Assembly (NCBI GenBank): GCA_040437565.1
Contig: JBDOQK010000013.1
Location: 248,001-312,000, forward strand
Length of the DNA: 64,000 nucleotides
Origin: Albugo candida
Lineage: Eukaryota; Oomycota; Peronosporomycetes; Albuginales
Direction: 5' to 3'
Shown here: positions 35,486 through 47,572 of the stretch, in pieces
Numbering within the stretch: position 1 is the first letter of the stretch
Layout: each line of letters opens with the position of its first letter
Position numbers and translations under genes: made by a program
Notes under the pieces: model-generated
What the model saw: only the letters and a program-made list of their open reading frames with translations
Told to the model about the DNA's origin: nothing
Database searches by the model: none

Positions 35486-38245
35486 TCACACGTATTTCCT
35501 GCAAACAGGATCCGCAAATGCTAGATGATTTGGCCACAAGATCAGGTCATCTTCGTCACCATAAAACGGCAGCATTACACCACCGCTATCGAAACTTTTC
35601 GAAGGATTATATTCTGCATTTTTGTATTCGTCAGCCATCGCAAGCAAATGAGGCCATAATGATCGCGTTGGTGCTTCACATTCCAATTCTCTCTGTTCCT
35701 TTTGTGAATTGTGGAGAAAATTACCAAATAGCCCTGAATATACGTGAACGTATATGGTGCACAGCATCCGCTCATTAAACTCGAAAGCCCACGATTGTTG
35801 CCTCCATATTTGCCACACAGCATCAAGCCATTGCACGAAAACAGGGGATTGCTCTTCGACTTCCTGTTGCCCGGGGCACTCTCCCTGAGCGTATCGCCAC
35901 TGAAAACGATGTCCGAATGAAATCCACTCTTTTTCGATCAACATCAGAAATCCTTTTATAGTGCGGTAATATGGGTCGAGTAAAAGCTCGATCAATGCAC
36001 TCATTTGGGCTGTCCGATCCCATCCATCACTACAATGAACTATCACAGACTCTCCACGGCACAAACAACCACATATCTCTTGTGTCGCTTTCAAGATGCT
36101 TGCCAAATGCATGAGCCAAAACGTGCTCTGTAGTTGGATATTCCATTCGTCATTTTCTCGATCTTGGCCGGGTTGACAAACATCAGATAAGGAGCGAAAT
36201 GATGATCGAACAGCATGGATGTTGGCAATGTCACAAAAATGCAGCTCTGCGTTATAGTAGTTACGTGGGTCTTCAGTTCCTTTGCCTTGGGCAGCGTTTG
36301 CTGTTGCAGCCATTTGACTTCGAGCGTCGAAGAAATGAATCTTTCCAACAGAATTCTGTGTTGATGCAGCTTGGATCGCTCGGACTATCTTTACGTCTGC
36401 TTCAGCCACAAAACCACTCAGACCTGCACATGGTTGCGCACAACGAGCAAGTAAAGCTTTGGTGTGTGGATGTCGCCATACTGTTGCTGGGATACGACCG
36501 GCACTTCGATATGCACGTAATTGCTTCAGATCTTCATCCATAAGCGAGTTTGGAATGACGAAAGCATCCGGATATGTCGGAAATGTGTCAAAAGACGAAT
36601 TATCATATAGCCGCATAATGCTCTCCTCGTGTCCCAGCAGCCCAAGACGCAGATACTCTTCATTGGGTTTGAACAACGGAGTCAAGTTTCCAATTGGTTG
36701 GGAAAGCTCATCAATATTGTGTTCCTCTTGGAGTGCTCGATAATGAACTGACGCGAACACATACTTTGGTACTGAGGCAAAAAGAGCGATAAAGGAGGCC
36801 AAAATATCGTGACAGGTACGCTCATCTCGAAAAGCAAGATTAGCTCGAAACAGCGTCTTGCACTCAACACTTAACACGTGTGGAGCTGTAGCAAGGTTTT
36901 CCAATGAAAGAATCGATGCAACTGGTATTTCTATTGTGTCATTCGCAATTTGTGATGTCCAAATGAGCCGATAATTTGTATGTAAGAGCATGCCATCAAT
37001 GCTAAAATGTCTTGCTGTTCCAAGAACCATCTCGCCAACGACATTAGTCACTTGTCCAACTCCACGAAATGCGCCTTTGACGGTATGAGTTCCAAGTCCA
37101 AGCATGCCCATACCCAATCCTTTTGCAAAACCAAAAACACCACCACTGGCACCCCCTTGATACGTCTGAGTCACCAAACCGGCAGCTCCTTTCAAGAAGC
37201 CGTTGCTCACACTTGTCGACGCACGAAATAGACCTCGACCTAATGACCGGGTGGGATGGGAATAATCTCGGGTAAAGCAATTGGTCGTCTGCAGTTTGTG
37301 ACCGGCTGCACCCATCGATGAGAAAGATCGTGAGCTAAGTATGTCACTTGGCTTGCTTTCATTCCCGGTATCGTCGTATAGCTGAAGATTGTCTGATGGA
37401 AATGGAATCGCTTCTGAGTCATCATCGACCCCCAAGGTGCTTTGACTCTCTTTATAAAATATGATATAAGCTGCCGACTCGACTACCAAAAGAAGACGCT
37501 CTCCGGCTACTGCAGTGATACCAGTAGCTATAAATTCAGGAGCATCTTTTGCCAATACTTTCTCGTGCTCATAATACGACGCGTTTCCGTCCGCTACTCT
37601 ACCAGAACATTTTCCATTTTCTTCTTCCATTGTACATTTTCCACGATGACTATGATGGTAGATTGATGCAAAAGGACTATTTGGTGTATTTCTTCCTGCC
37701 GAACCTACTTCGGTCATTGTGAACTCCTCGTAGTCTCCTAAATCAGAGAAACTACTCGAAATCTTGCGAGTGTGTTGCATCGATCCAACGTGAGAGAGAC
37801 TTCTAATAACGTCTTCCGTATCAGAATCCTTCAACGAACGAGGAGGGTGAACCTCTATCCCATTAGTGCCAAGTTTTTCGATTTCAAGATCCAATTTAGA
37901 GCGTTGTCCAAAGTCACGAAAATCTCTCTCAACACCTTTGATGTTGCCAAGTTTTGCGTCGACCGCATTAATAAGACGTGTTTGATCTTCACGAATTGGC
38001 GATACGACTGGTTTGCTTTTCACTCGATCTTCAGACTGATAAAAACTCGAGCAGCTGATGTCGGACGGAATGTCCAATTTAAACGGATCTCCTCGTCCAG
38101 ATCTCGACGGTTGAGATTGCGAAGAAGACACACTGATATTTTTCACATCGTCTGTGAATTCAGAGCCCTGTAATAATTGTTCTTGACCAAATTTGTCCAT
38201 CGGATGACTAACAACAACCATTGGACCCCCAGCAGGACTTTCCAT
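35486..38245 (-). CDS. Myotubularin-family phosphoinositide 3-phosphatase
   Basis: Predicted to remove the 3-phosphate from PI3P and PI(3,5)P2 on endosomes. It is a single uninterrupted frame of 919 aa; human relatives are about 600-650. The first 230 residues are Ser-rich and probably disordered. The PH-GRAM domain starts near 235 (ITAVAGERLLLVVES) and resumes near 405 (RHFSIDGMLLHTNYRLIW), split by a long insertion containing a glycine-rich repeat. The phosphatase domain has RIPATVWRHP, then IHFFDARSQMAA and the catalytic loop HCSDGWDRT near 736-744 with Cys and Arg of C-x5-R intact, so it should be an active member and not a pseudophosphatase. The C-terminus has MLPFYGDEDDLILWPNH. It is divergent from SYF1. 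Confidence 0.93.
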   Translation of the reverse strand: MESPAGGPMVVVSHPMDKFGQEQLLQGSEFTDDVKNISVSSSQSQPSRSGRGDPFKLDIPSDISCSSFYQSEDRVKSKPVVSPIREDQTRLINAVDAKLGNIKGVERDFRDFGQRSKLDLEIEKLGTNGIEVHPPRSLKDSDTEDVIRSLSHVGSMQHTRKISSSFSDLGDYEEFTMTEVGSAGRNTPNSPFASIYHHSHRGKCTMEEENGKCSGRVADGNASYYEHEKVLAKDAPEFIATGITAVAGERLLLVVESAAYIIFYKESQSTLGVDDDSEAIPFPSDNLQLYDDTGNESKPSDILSSRSFSSMGAAGHKLQTTNCFTRDYSHPTRSLGRGLFRASTSVSNGFLKGAAGLVTQTYQGGASGGVFGFAKGLGMGMLGLGTHTVKGAFRGVGQVTNVVGEMVLGTARHFSIDGMLLHTNYRLIWTSQIANDTIEIPVASILSLENLATAPHVLSVECKTLFRANLAFRDERTCHDILASFIALFASVPKYVFASVHYRALQEEHNIDELSQPIGNLTPLFKPNEEYLRLGLLGHEESIMRLYDNSSFDTFPTYPDAFVIPNSLMDEDLKQLRAYRSAGRIPATVWRHPHTKALLARCAQPCAGLSGFVAEADVKIVRAIQAASTQNSVGKIHFFDARSQMAATANAAQGKGTEDPRNYYNAELHFCDIANIHAVRSSFRSLSDVCQPGQDRENDEWNIQLQSTFWLMHLASILKATQEICGCLCRGESVIVHCSDGWDRTAQMSALIELLLDPYYRTIKGFLMLIEKEWISFGHRFQWRYAQGECPGQQEVEEQSPVFVQWLDAVWQIWRQQSWAFEFNERMLCTIYVHVYSGLFGNFLHNSQKEQRELECEAPTRSLWPHLLAMADEYKNAEYNPSKSFDSGGVMLPFYGDEDDLILWPNHLAFADPVCRKYV

Positions 38246-38409
38246 TCAGATTGTAATTCCCAATGAAAATAGAGACTTTTGTCGAATTTCAGTCGAATTG
38301 ATACAACGTATGATGAGTAGAGAAGGATTTTCTCGACTGTAAGTAGGTGGATGTAAGGGTACACGTATAGGTGAGCACCTGTTTGGTAGTTCCCCCAAGA
38401 AGTATTACA

Positions 38410-38454
38410 ATGTCTCGAGGTGGTGGTTATGACTTTGCACTTAATTACGGAAGT
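38410..38454 (+). other. Possible start of a gene lost in a gap
   Basis: An ATG at 38410 opens a 15-codon frame, MSRGGGYDFALNYGS, that runs into the N run 38455-38554. The flanks of this gap do not overlap, so real sequence is missing. It could be a separate small gene or a non-coding lead-in to SYF1. Too short to identify. Confidence 0.2.
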
Positions 38455-38554
38455 NNNNNNNNNNNNNNNNNNNNNNNNNNNNNNNNNNNNNNNNNNNNNN
38501 NNNNNNNNNNNNNNNNNNNNNNNNNNNNNNNNNNNNNNNNNNNNNNNNNNNNNN
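38455..38554. other. 100-N gap without flanking overlap
   Basis: It lies just upstream of SYF1. Flanks show no shared sequence, so unknown DNA is missing, possibly a SYF1 5' exon or a small gene starting at 38410. Confidence 0.7.
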
Positions 38555-38580
38555 CTAGGACACCCCATCCAGTTTGTGTT

Positions 38581-41260
38581 ATGGCTGTGGTCGTGATGGC
38601 AGCGCAAGCCGATATTGTTCTCGCAAAGGACACACAGGTAAGAAGCGCGATAGGCTGTACGTTGATCTATAGAACGGTTTCTCACAACTCTTTGATAGCC
38701 CAAAGGAATCGAAAACGAAAAGTTCTTTGAGTATGAAGAAGAAGTCAGTCGTCGCCCATATGATATCCACGGATGGTTGCGATATCTTGGAGTAATTTCA
38801 GCAAATATGCAGTTCAAAGACCACTACAATTTGCGTAATCAGATATACGATCGGGCATTGAAGTTAATGCCGCGTAGTTATAAGCTGTGGAAGATGTATT
38901 TGGATGAGTTAGGCATAAAATTGCGTGGAAAAAGAATTGATGCCAATGAGTTCGAATCGCTGATAATGTCGTACGAGCGCTGTTTGATGCATTTGAGTAG
39001 AATGCCACGTATTTGGCTGAATTATGTCGCTTTATTGCAGCATTTGAGGCGTATCACGCAAACTCGCCATGTGCTTGACCGCGCATTGCAAGTGCTTCCA
39101 ATAACGCAACATAAGCGTATTTGGGAGGTCTACTTGCAGTTTTCTTGTGATTCTGGGATTCAATTACTTGGCGTACGCACATATCAGCGCTATTTGCAAT
39201 TGGAACCGAGTAAAATCGAAGATTTTGTTGAGTATTTGGTTTCTATCAAAAACTACCGGCTAGCTAGTCTACAGCTAGTGAGAATATTGAACGAGGCTGA
39301 TAAAACTCCTCCAAAAAAATCTATACATGCTTTGTGGATGCAGCTATGCGAAATCATCTCTTTATATCCAGATCAATTGGAGAACTCAATGAACGTGGAA
39401 GAGATTTTACGGAGCGGAATGAAGCGATTCACGGACGAAGTTGGTCGACTGTGGTGCTCATTAGCAACATATCACATCCGTTTAGGAATGTTTGAATCCG
39501 CTCGCAACATTTATGAGGAAGGCATTCAGACCGTGCTGACTGTACGCGACTTTAGTATGATTTATGACGCGTATGTGCAGTTTCTTGAGGCGATGACAAC
39601 AGCTGAGATGCGTTTGGTGGATGAGGAAGTCGAAAAGCCTGATTCGAGTGATTCGGAGCGTAGCCAAGTCGATCGACTTTTGCAAATTTACGAACAAGTT
39701 GCTGACCGCCGTCCATTACTACTAAATTCAGTACTTTTACGACAAAATCCTCACAATGTCCGAGAATGGGAAAAACGCGTCGCATTTTATGCTGAGAAGG
39801 CTCCTTTGAAAGCTATACAAACGTATGCGGAGGCGGTCAAGACGATAACACCCCGAAAGGCGAAAGGAAAACTCCATGGTTTGTGGATCCAATTCGCCTA
39901 TTTCTACGACCAACACGGCCGGTTAGAGGATGCGCGCACGATATTCAGCAAAGCAACAGAAGTAGCCTATCGGTCCGATGAAGAGCTCGCTGCGATCTAC
40001 AATGCGTGGGTGGAGCTGGAGTTACGCCACGAATGTTTTGACGAAGCGCTTGAGTTAGCTCGATCCGCATGTACGATGATAGAAGATCCAAAGAATGTAC
40101 TACGAAAACGGTCGACCATTACAGCACAGCATAGGCTGCATACCAATGTAAGCATATGGAAACTACGCTTGGATTTAGAGGAAAGTCTCGGAGACTACAA
40201 GTCAACTCGGGAAGCCTATGAAAAAGCATTCGAATTACGAATAATAACCGCTCAAATGATCATCAACTATGCTGCGTATTTGGAGGAGCACAAGTATTTC
40301 GAAGACTCATTTCGTGCATTTGAACGGGGATTGGATATCTTCCCCAAGTTTCCACATGCTCGAGAATTATGGGACACTTATCTTACTAAATTTGTGAATC
40401 GGTATAAGGAAACTAAGCTCGAACGAGCTCGAGACCTCTACGAACAGGCCGTGAAAGCGGTTCCGATCCATGCAGCCAAAGACTTTTATTTGAAATACAT
40501 TGACTTTGAAGAAAAATATGGAATCTTACGAAACGTCATGGCGCTGTTTGATCGAGCAACGGACGAAATTGGACAGTCTTCAAGCTCCTCTGCAGGTCAA
40601 GATCAAATGGAGATGTATCAGTTGTATATCCAAAAAGCACAAAAGTATTTCGGAGTCGCAAAGGTCCGTGAAGTCTATCAACGTGGAATTGACAAGCTTC
40701 CGGATGTATCTGTTGTGCCTCTTTGTCTCAATTTTGCGACTTTGGAAATCAAACTTGGTGAAATTGATCGAGCTCGAGCCATATATACACACGCTTCGCA
40801 ATTTGCCGATCCACGAAAGCACGAGGATTCATTTTGGAAATTATGGCACGATTTTGAGGTCGCTCACGGCTCTGAACTTACTTTCCTCGAGATGTTACGT
40901 ATCAAACGAAGTGTGGTTGCACAATACGCTCATGTTAATTATCACATTGCAGATGTTGTTCCAGCAACCTCATCAGAGGCGAATGGAAACACTTTTGTGA
41001 GTGGAAACGCTTCTTCGGCGCGGTATCCTCTTGACGCAATGAGTAGTCTGGAGACGCAATTGAATGAGGAGCACGACGTTGATTCACACACAAAGCGATG
41101 CGCAGAAAATTCAGATATTGAACAAGCACATGCTACCAAAAAAGTGAAGGTAGAAGCTGCCGTAAATGAGGAAGAAATCGATCTGGACGATCTACAAGAC
41201 AATGAGGAGAAGGATTTTGAGATTGAGAAACAAGCGATGCCAGACTTTTGCAATGATTAA
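38581..41260 (+). CDS. SYF1: Pre-mRNA splicing factor SYF1/XAB2
   Basis: Scaffold subunit of the Prp19/NTC complex in the spliceosome, also tied to transcription-coupled repair in animals. Exons are 38581-38637 and 38699-41260, with a 61-bp intron; 872 aa against 855 in human XAB2. Nearly the whole chain is HAT repeats (tryptophan and aromatic pairs spaced about 34 residues), for example RAFERGLDIFPKFPHARELW and RARAIYTHASQFADPRKHE. The tail is acidic with a KKVKVEAA nuclear-signal-like run. The N-terminal exon was chosen because splicing gives a typical start (MAVVVMAAQADIVLA then FEYEEEVSRRPYDIHGW). The 5' flank is interrupted by the gap 38455-38554, so an upstream start cannot be excluded. 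Confidence 0.95.
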
Positions 41261-41395
41261 CGTGAGTAGAACGGTAGCAGAGCTCATTACCTTTGATACT
41301 ATTAAATGCCCCATCATAATGTGACTTTTCACTGTTACATGACGGTAACTTTCGCGCAACAATATAAAATTGCTTCAACTTGAGCATTTATATCA

Positions 41396-42550
41396 ATGGG
41401 GCGAGAAGCGTTTGAAGAATTTCAGGAAGACTTTGAAGCATTACGGGAGGATACGCTCAAGCAGTTGGACACGTACCGCTCTTCTGGCATCCCTGGTAGA
41501 TCTATTGAGATATATTATGTGAAATTGCAGCTCATGTTTGTCACAGAGCAAAGGCATGGGTTAGAGACAGCGATCGCTAGTAATATTGAAAAACTGGGGA
41601 ATTATGTGAGGCAAAAAATAGTGCTGATATATTTCGGATTGAATAACGAGAACGATCAAGTTAGACTCGACTTCTTGAAAATGAAACGAAAGATGTTAGC
41701 GGAACGGACCGGCGGCAGCTGATGGAAATGGTAGGATTGCAGTCGCTATCAATGGTGGAGATGACGGATACACATATTCTGTAGACACGAAAATGCAAGA
41801 GTCAAGTAGCTAGTCTGAAGTCTGAAATGGAAAGATTAAAACTCTTGTCGGACGCAAAAGCTTCTGAAAGTGCAAGCGCGGAATCGACGACAAACGCTGT
41901 AAGTGAGAGATTATCTACGGAGTAAAGTCGCTGAGTGTTGCTTCTTGTTTTCACGTCATTAGAAAGATCAGATGCTACAATATCAAAATCGACTAGATAG
42001 GTGATCATAATCTTCAAAATCATCAAGCTAGAAAGCCTGACTTGCTTTGGTAGAACTGGGCGGCATCTTGATCAGACACAGCAGACTCTTGCTGAAACAG
42101 AAGCTATTGGTGAGTAGAATAAGTTTACATGTAAATCCCTTACAGAATATCACCTAAAGCTAGCAATGTGGCCAATAACCTGCTAACGCAACGGAATCAA
42201 TTACAACATGCTGAAATCGATGTGCGTAGCCGATATATACTGATCGCATCAAGTCGTGCTCAGATCTATATCTATTATAGGTCGGGCAGGCAGATGAGGA
42301 TGTGCGTGACGCTGGCCGTCATCTACGCCGATTAACAATCAAAGTGGTCACCAATAAGATCGTTCTCGGTCTCCTGATCATTATTCTGATTGCTGCTGTC
42401 ATATTCCTATCGGTTTATAAATGGTATCCCGGTGCCAAAGAAGCCATACGAGGAAAGCCTTCTACCAACACCACACGGCTTTTAGAATCTGGTTTATCTT
42501 ATGATGTTACTGTTTTGAGCTCAAGACTTTTCAAAGAGAAGCATGAATAA
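41396..42550 (+). CDS. VTI1: VTI1-type Qb-SNARE
   Basis: Membrane-fusion SNARE of the Golgi-endosome route. Eight short exons (41396-41495, 41547-41605, 41665-41730, 41800-41898, 41963-42000, 42054-42109, 42160-42221, 42281-42550) join to 249 aa; every intron is 50-69 bp and keeps frame. The N-terminal helical region (FEEFQEDFEALRED) is followed by the SNARE helix from TGRHLDQTQQTLAETE through LLTQRNQLQHAEIDV, whose Gln in LLTQRN is the likely zero-layer residue, to DVRDAGRHLRRL. The anchor is IVLGLLIIILIAAVIFLSV. The C-terminal lumenal tail of about 40 residues is longer than in yeast Vti1. Its stop codon lies 3 bp from the stop of the convergent neighbour. Confidence 0.85.
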
Positions 42551-42553
42551 ACT

Positions 42554-43205
42554 CTACATTTGTTTTTTCGGCCTAAGGACATGACGATATTCGCGACGCA
42601 GTCGTGTGAATAAGAGCCGTTCGTTTCCATGATACTCTTTCAAAAGCTCCTCCACCTTTGACGCATACTTGGGATCATACTTTATAAAAAATCGCTCCAA
42701 CCGTGCTCTACAAAGAAATTGTCAGCAATCAATCTCTCCAAATCGAAATTTCATCACCTGTTTTGCTCAAATCTCAACAGCGTAGATTGTCTTGGAAATA
42801 AGATCAAGTGCATCGCACAGATGAAACAAGTCAAGCGGCCAATGTCCAAAAGGCAGTGCGTATTGAAATCAAGGCTTCCCAATTGGACGCAGTGAGATTC
42901 GACGTGGCTTCTGTCTGAGTCCAATACGCTTTGCATAGCGAGAAGTAACAATAAGGCTAGTACAGTTGATTTGATTTTTTAACAGCAGGGAAGACGCAAT
43001 AGCACATACCGACAATGAGCCCACTTGAAATAGGACGTAAGAGCGCTAGTAAAGTCATTAAAATGCTCATTATCTGTCTGGTTAGTTCCAGAATATGGTC
43101 ATCATCACAACGCGCTCCAATGCTGTCTAATAACCGCTGAGGATGCCAGAAAATGTGCGCTAGAACAATACAAATTGCTAATTTAAAGGCTATCCATGGC
43201 ATCAT
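42554..43205 (-). CDS. Small hypothetical membrane protein
   Basis: Function unknown. Exons 43205-43010, 42956-42758 and 42707-42554 give 182 aa. Hydrophobic stretches include IAFKLAICIVLAHIFW near the N-terminus, ILMTLLALLRPISSGLIV, and TCFICAMHLILF. The C-terminal 45 residues form a charged helical block, ERFFIKYDPKYASKVEELL then KEYHGNERLLFTRLRREY. That block resembles the FY-x2-YDP-x5-V-x2-LL-x2-Y-x-G-x-E-x2-LF helix seen at the end of many protist proteins. Introns are 53 and 50 bp with GT/AG ends and restore one frame. The ATG at 43205 begins MMPWIAF. Confidence 0.6.
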
Positions 43206-43571
43206 TTCTAGCACAAATCTGCATTTATATTGGCTATTATTGCGTACAAACCTCTATTTCGCGCATTGATTGGCTATTACTGCATCTCAATCCATCAAAA
43301 ACAGGAGCACCGCACTCGAGAGCCCTCGTCGGTAATGCCAATGTCATAAAAGCATTTGAGACACTTTAATCGCCACACTAATCTACATATCTGCGTTGAG
43401 TAAATTGAACACATTACATTCAGTTGATGACGAGACAAGAACAAGACCTGTCTTATCCTCTTCTCAGCATTCTTCTTTCGTGTGCGACGGGACCAAAGTG
43501 GACCACCAACCTCTATTGCGTACAAACGGTGCGTTCAGAACGATTTCATTTCGCGTCAAGCAGAATTGGAA
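43206..43571. other. Spacer between the membrane-protein gene and HEATR6
   Basis: Divergent promoter region of about 370 bp. The HEATR6 frame has possible in-frame or spliced extensions around 43482, but nothing conserved was seen. Confidence 0.4.
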
Positions 43572-46500
43572 ATGACAGGAACCGTCAGTTCTCGTGCATC
43601 CACTCGATCGATCGTGTCTTCATCGATTAAAAAGAGCACAGAATTGAGTCCTACTCCTACTCCGTGTCATTGGAACGGAGCACATGGATCCGATGACTGG
43701 CAAATGAATAATAGTCAACAACGTCGATCACGGGATGGGAAAATATTGCTGGGATTACACGAAAGAGCGAGGAACGATCCAGTACTTCAGCTCACGACGG
43801 TCGAGATAGAAGACATACTGCAGCAAGTCTCGGGAATTGTGGTATCAAACTCAAAATTACGACATGAAGTGAGTCAGTGAATTAGCATTTCGTGCAGCGT
43901 TTTGTAATGTTTGATGAATAGGAAATCACACCATTGCTCGTTTCTTTAGCAAAAATAGTACCTGTTCGTTCGGGATTGCTGTGCTCGGAATACATTCATC
44001 TGATACACAAATGTTACAAGAAGAAGCACCCGATTTTCTTCTCGCATGGACAATTAGTTATTGTGCTTGATTTTCTGCTCGAGTTTATCACGACCGGTGC
44101 AAGCTGGTACAGCAGTAGCGCTATCAAAGCACTAGGACTGATTCTGGAGGAAAATATCGACCGTGTGGAAGTCCAAGTAAGGCGTACTTATGTGAATTAC
44201 TAGCAGCAAGTCAGCGAATTTGACGATGAAAATGACTGTGTAGGAACTCGAGCGCCTCTTTGGCGTCTTATTGAAATATATGGAGCCTTCCGAAGTCAAT
44301 GTGGAGGCGAGATATGCTGCAACAAGTTGTTTCTCTCCAATTTGCACGCTAGCAAGTAAAACGCCAACACTGAATCAAAAGGTTTCCGTCTTATTGCGAA
44401 TGATTGTGGAGAATATACGACAGCAAGTTTCAAGGATGACTTTAGAAGAAACTGACGATCGAATACTCATCAAGGCATGCACTTGCAGTCTCAACTGCGT
44501 CTACCTCATCGCGACATCCGGTAATGCCAACGCAATGACAGCCCAATTCGAGACAATTGTCCCTGGATTGATGACGTCCATCCGTCCCATCATCGGACGT
44601 GGGATTGATCTAGAAGGCGACTCGAAACTCCACGCTGGCATGAAAGATATCAAAATTATTGGCAGCTTGGCGATTATGACCGAGAATACGCACACGGAAG
44701 ATCAGTACGTGCTTATTCTACTTGGTTTCCCGGCCTAATACGATTCCGTAGAGCGTTGCTTGCACACTTGCGGGTCACGATACTGAAGCTTCTCGAAGCC
44801 ATCACAGTAAAGTTTCCTCGGCTTGTAACATCAAGTATGGGACTCTACCTTCCAGAACAAAGTGGTCCGTTTATGACTCTGTACGGTAACTCCCCGTCCA
44901 TTTTGACATTGCTCCTCGCCGACACCTGTGAGCGTGCTCGAGTCGGTGCAGCTCGATTCTTGGAAGTTTTGTGGGAGAATGTACCGGTCGCGGAATACCT
45001 TCGACATCCTCATAGCTGTAATATCTCGACTTATTCTTTTGCATCAATGCCGAAACGGATATCGCTGATGCTGTATCAAGTACATGCGACGTTGGTATAT
45101 TCCATGCAGCACGAGAAAGATCTCGTCACCACAACACAGATTTTGAAGGTAAAACTCATTTGGTCTTCTTGTCTCCTACTGAACGTTTCTGCTCAGACTG
45201 CAACTTCAGTGATGCAAATCTGCCCCTACTCGAGCATTTGTACCATTTTGAGAAATTGCGAGCTAGAAGCGAGTTTCACCGATGTATTTACAGCGTACAT
45301 TTGTGCGGTGTATTCGATCATAGGATCGGCATACGGTATGTCTTTTTCGATCATGACGCAAAAGCTGATGTGTTATGATAGATCACACCGTGAGACTCGC
45401 CGCTTTTTCGTGTTTGGTAGCTGTGCTGAGTATCCAGTGCTCCGATGTCATTCTCACTTGGCTTACAACGAAATCAAAGACTACGCGAGTCATAACAATA
45501 GCCAATCTTCCAATCGTATGGGAGTCGTCTTCGTCATTTGCATCCAACAAATCGCTGGTGGAAGATATATTGTGTATCGCTCAACGCTCCGACAATTTTG
45601 GTCGACCGATATCTCGTCTAGAGGCCATGACTTTATTACCAAAGATTGCCCGAAATTATTCGCCAGCGCTGAGGTTTGTCACGAAGCCATCAGACTTGCC
45701 AAATGCTTATTCGAATGTGCTGTAGCGATAACTGGGAGGCACTGGTGGAGTTCCTACTCACTTCATTCCAAGATGTGGATTCCAATATTCGTGTACAAGC
45801 GATCAAGATACTCGAGGCTTATATGAAGTCCGAGGTGAGCCGATCGGAAGGAATTAGCTCAGAGAAGGGAATGGGTACGGCAAGCTGTCGTGCACGAGCC
45901 AATTCTATCGGTGCGATACTTCCTCCAAGGATTGGGAATGCCAGAACACGAGCAGGATCGCTTGGAAACCTGCCTCAAGGCGAGTATCTTGCATTTGGAA
46001 GAACGAGCTTCATGTACTCTGAGAGAATGCAAGATGAGTTCCTGGAAGACAATCGTCTGGAATTGATATCTGGACACTTGATGAGAGGCTTCTCAGATCC
46101 TTCCTATCATGTCCGGACTGGAGTTTGTTCATGCTTTACTTTATTGCGTCCACGAGATTGGGTTCGCCTCAAAAGAATGCTTCAAGCACAGCGGTCACTA
46201 AATGCACGTAAACCCCGGGATACTTGGAGTGTCGAGGATTGGAATGGTTTCATCCTGGTGCTCTTCCAAGCTTGCAAGGATAGTTCGCCTGTCGTACGAG
46301 CAGCAACATTTCGTTTAGTTGGGTCTATGAGCTTAGCCCCAGCGCTGAAGAGTGAGTCTTTCGCTCGTGAAATTGTGACTCTTGCAATGGAAGCGCTAGA
46401 TGACGCAGTTTTAAACGTTCGGATCAAAGCGGCGTGGGCGCTGGGGAATGTGTGCACGACCGTCGGTCCCGAAAGTGCCGTATTGGAAAGGCCCATCATG

Positions 46501-47526
46501 TCACGTTGTGGTGGAAACGAACTGACGCGACGCCGTCGGCAGCCAGATTTCTCCGAGGACACGAACCAACGCCTGCTGTTTGACTTGCTCCACGCGGATC
46601 GCATGCGGACGATCATTGAAAAAATGCTGATTTGCGTCAATGACCACGACAAAGTAGCGTCAAGTGTAGCCCGAGCACTCGGTCTTGTCTGCCGTTGGAT
46701 ATGTTTTGAGCCATTCCGAAGCAAGCTTGATGAAAGCGTTGTACAGGAATTGGATGGATTACTTGATAAGACAATGCTGGTTCTTTCGTCCAAAGTGAGC
46801 AATGGATCTCCAAAAGTACGATGGAATGCTTGTCACGCTATCGCTAAAATTCTTTCGTGTCCTGGGCTACCGTTGGCATTGATTCCTTGGGCTCCTGCTG
46901 TCTTCCAAGCTTTAATTCATGCGATCAGCCAACAAGACAACTTCAAAGTTCGTATCAGTGCTTGTGGAGCACTTCGAGTGTCGAGCTCACGCAGCGGAAT
47001 GGGAGCCTTTTATGCACCTGCACTTGGCGCGATTGTGGATGCGTTAGAGACTGCTTCTGATCTCAAAGATGTGACTGAATTCAGATACAAAGAGCAGCTA
47101 GAAACACAATTATCATTCACACTCACACATTTACTTCATATCGCGGCACAAGACGATCATCCATTAGTGTGGGAAGTGCTTACTATAAAGTCGGCTGGAT
47201 TTCTTTTCGACTGGCTATTCCATAATATGAATCGCATGCTATCGGTGGTCGAAGAACAGGAGGTGATTCATCATAGAGACACTGGCGCAGATAATTTGGA
47301 GGATGAGCAAGGTTCAAGCGGTGCAGCTAATTTGGAGGTCCACGATGCAACTCCCATTCGAAAAGAGGAGATTTTGTCGGCAATTCGAGTTCTGCTTCAG
47401 GTCTTGCACAAATACGACCCGAATCGAGTGTTTATAGCCTCAGGATGTGTATCCATTTTGTATGATGCGAAACTTGGTCTGGAACGAGATGTCCTGTATT
47501 CCAATCCATCGATCTCGGAGCTGTGA
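43572..47526 (+). CDS. HEATR6: HEAT repeat-containing protein 6 (HEATR6)
   Basis: Large helical-repeat scaffold of unknown biochemical role. Exons: 43572-43868, 43922-44176, 44244-44704, 44752-45335, 45382-45673 and 45726-47526, giving 1229 aa (human 1181). Introns are 46-67 bp and keep frame. Family blocks are LHERARNDPVLQL near the start, ALLAHLRVTILKLLEAI then ERARVGAARFLEVLWE, a SPVVRAATFRLVGSM block, DAVLNVRIKAAWALGN, and the diagnostic KVRWNACHAIAKIL, DNFKVRISACGALRV and LETQLSFTLTHLLHIA toward the C-terminus. An Arg/Ser-rich insertion near 45850-45980 (RARANSIGAILPP) is a plausible phosphorylation site region. An ATG at 43572 is chosen; an in-frame start further upstream is possible. 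Confidence 0.93.
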
Positions 47527-47572
47527 ATCGATACGATGCTCAAGCACAGGATCAGCTGGTACGAATGCAACA

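Noticed and set aside
41606-41722. Read-through frame continuing VTI1 exon 2 to a stop at 41722
   Set aside because: Splicing 41606-41664 gives a longer frame that continues into the SNARE helix; the read-through ends prematurely.
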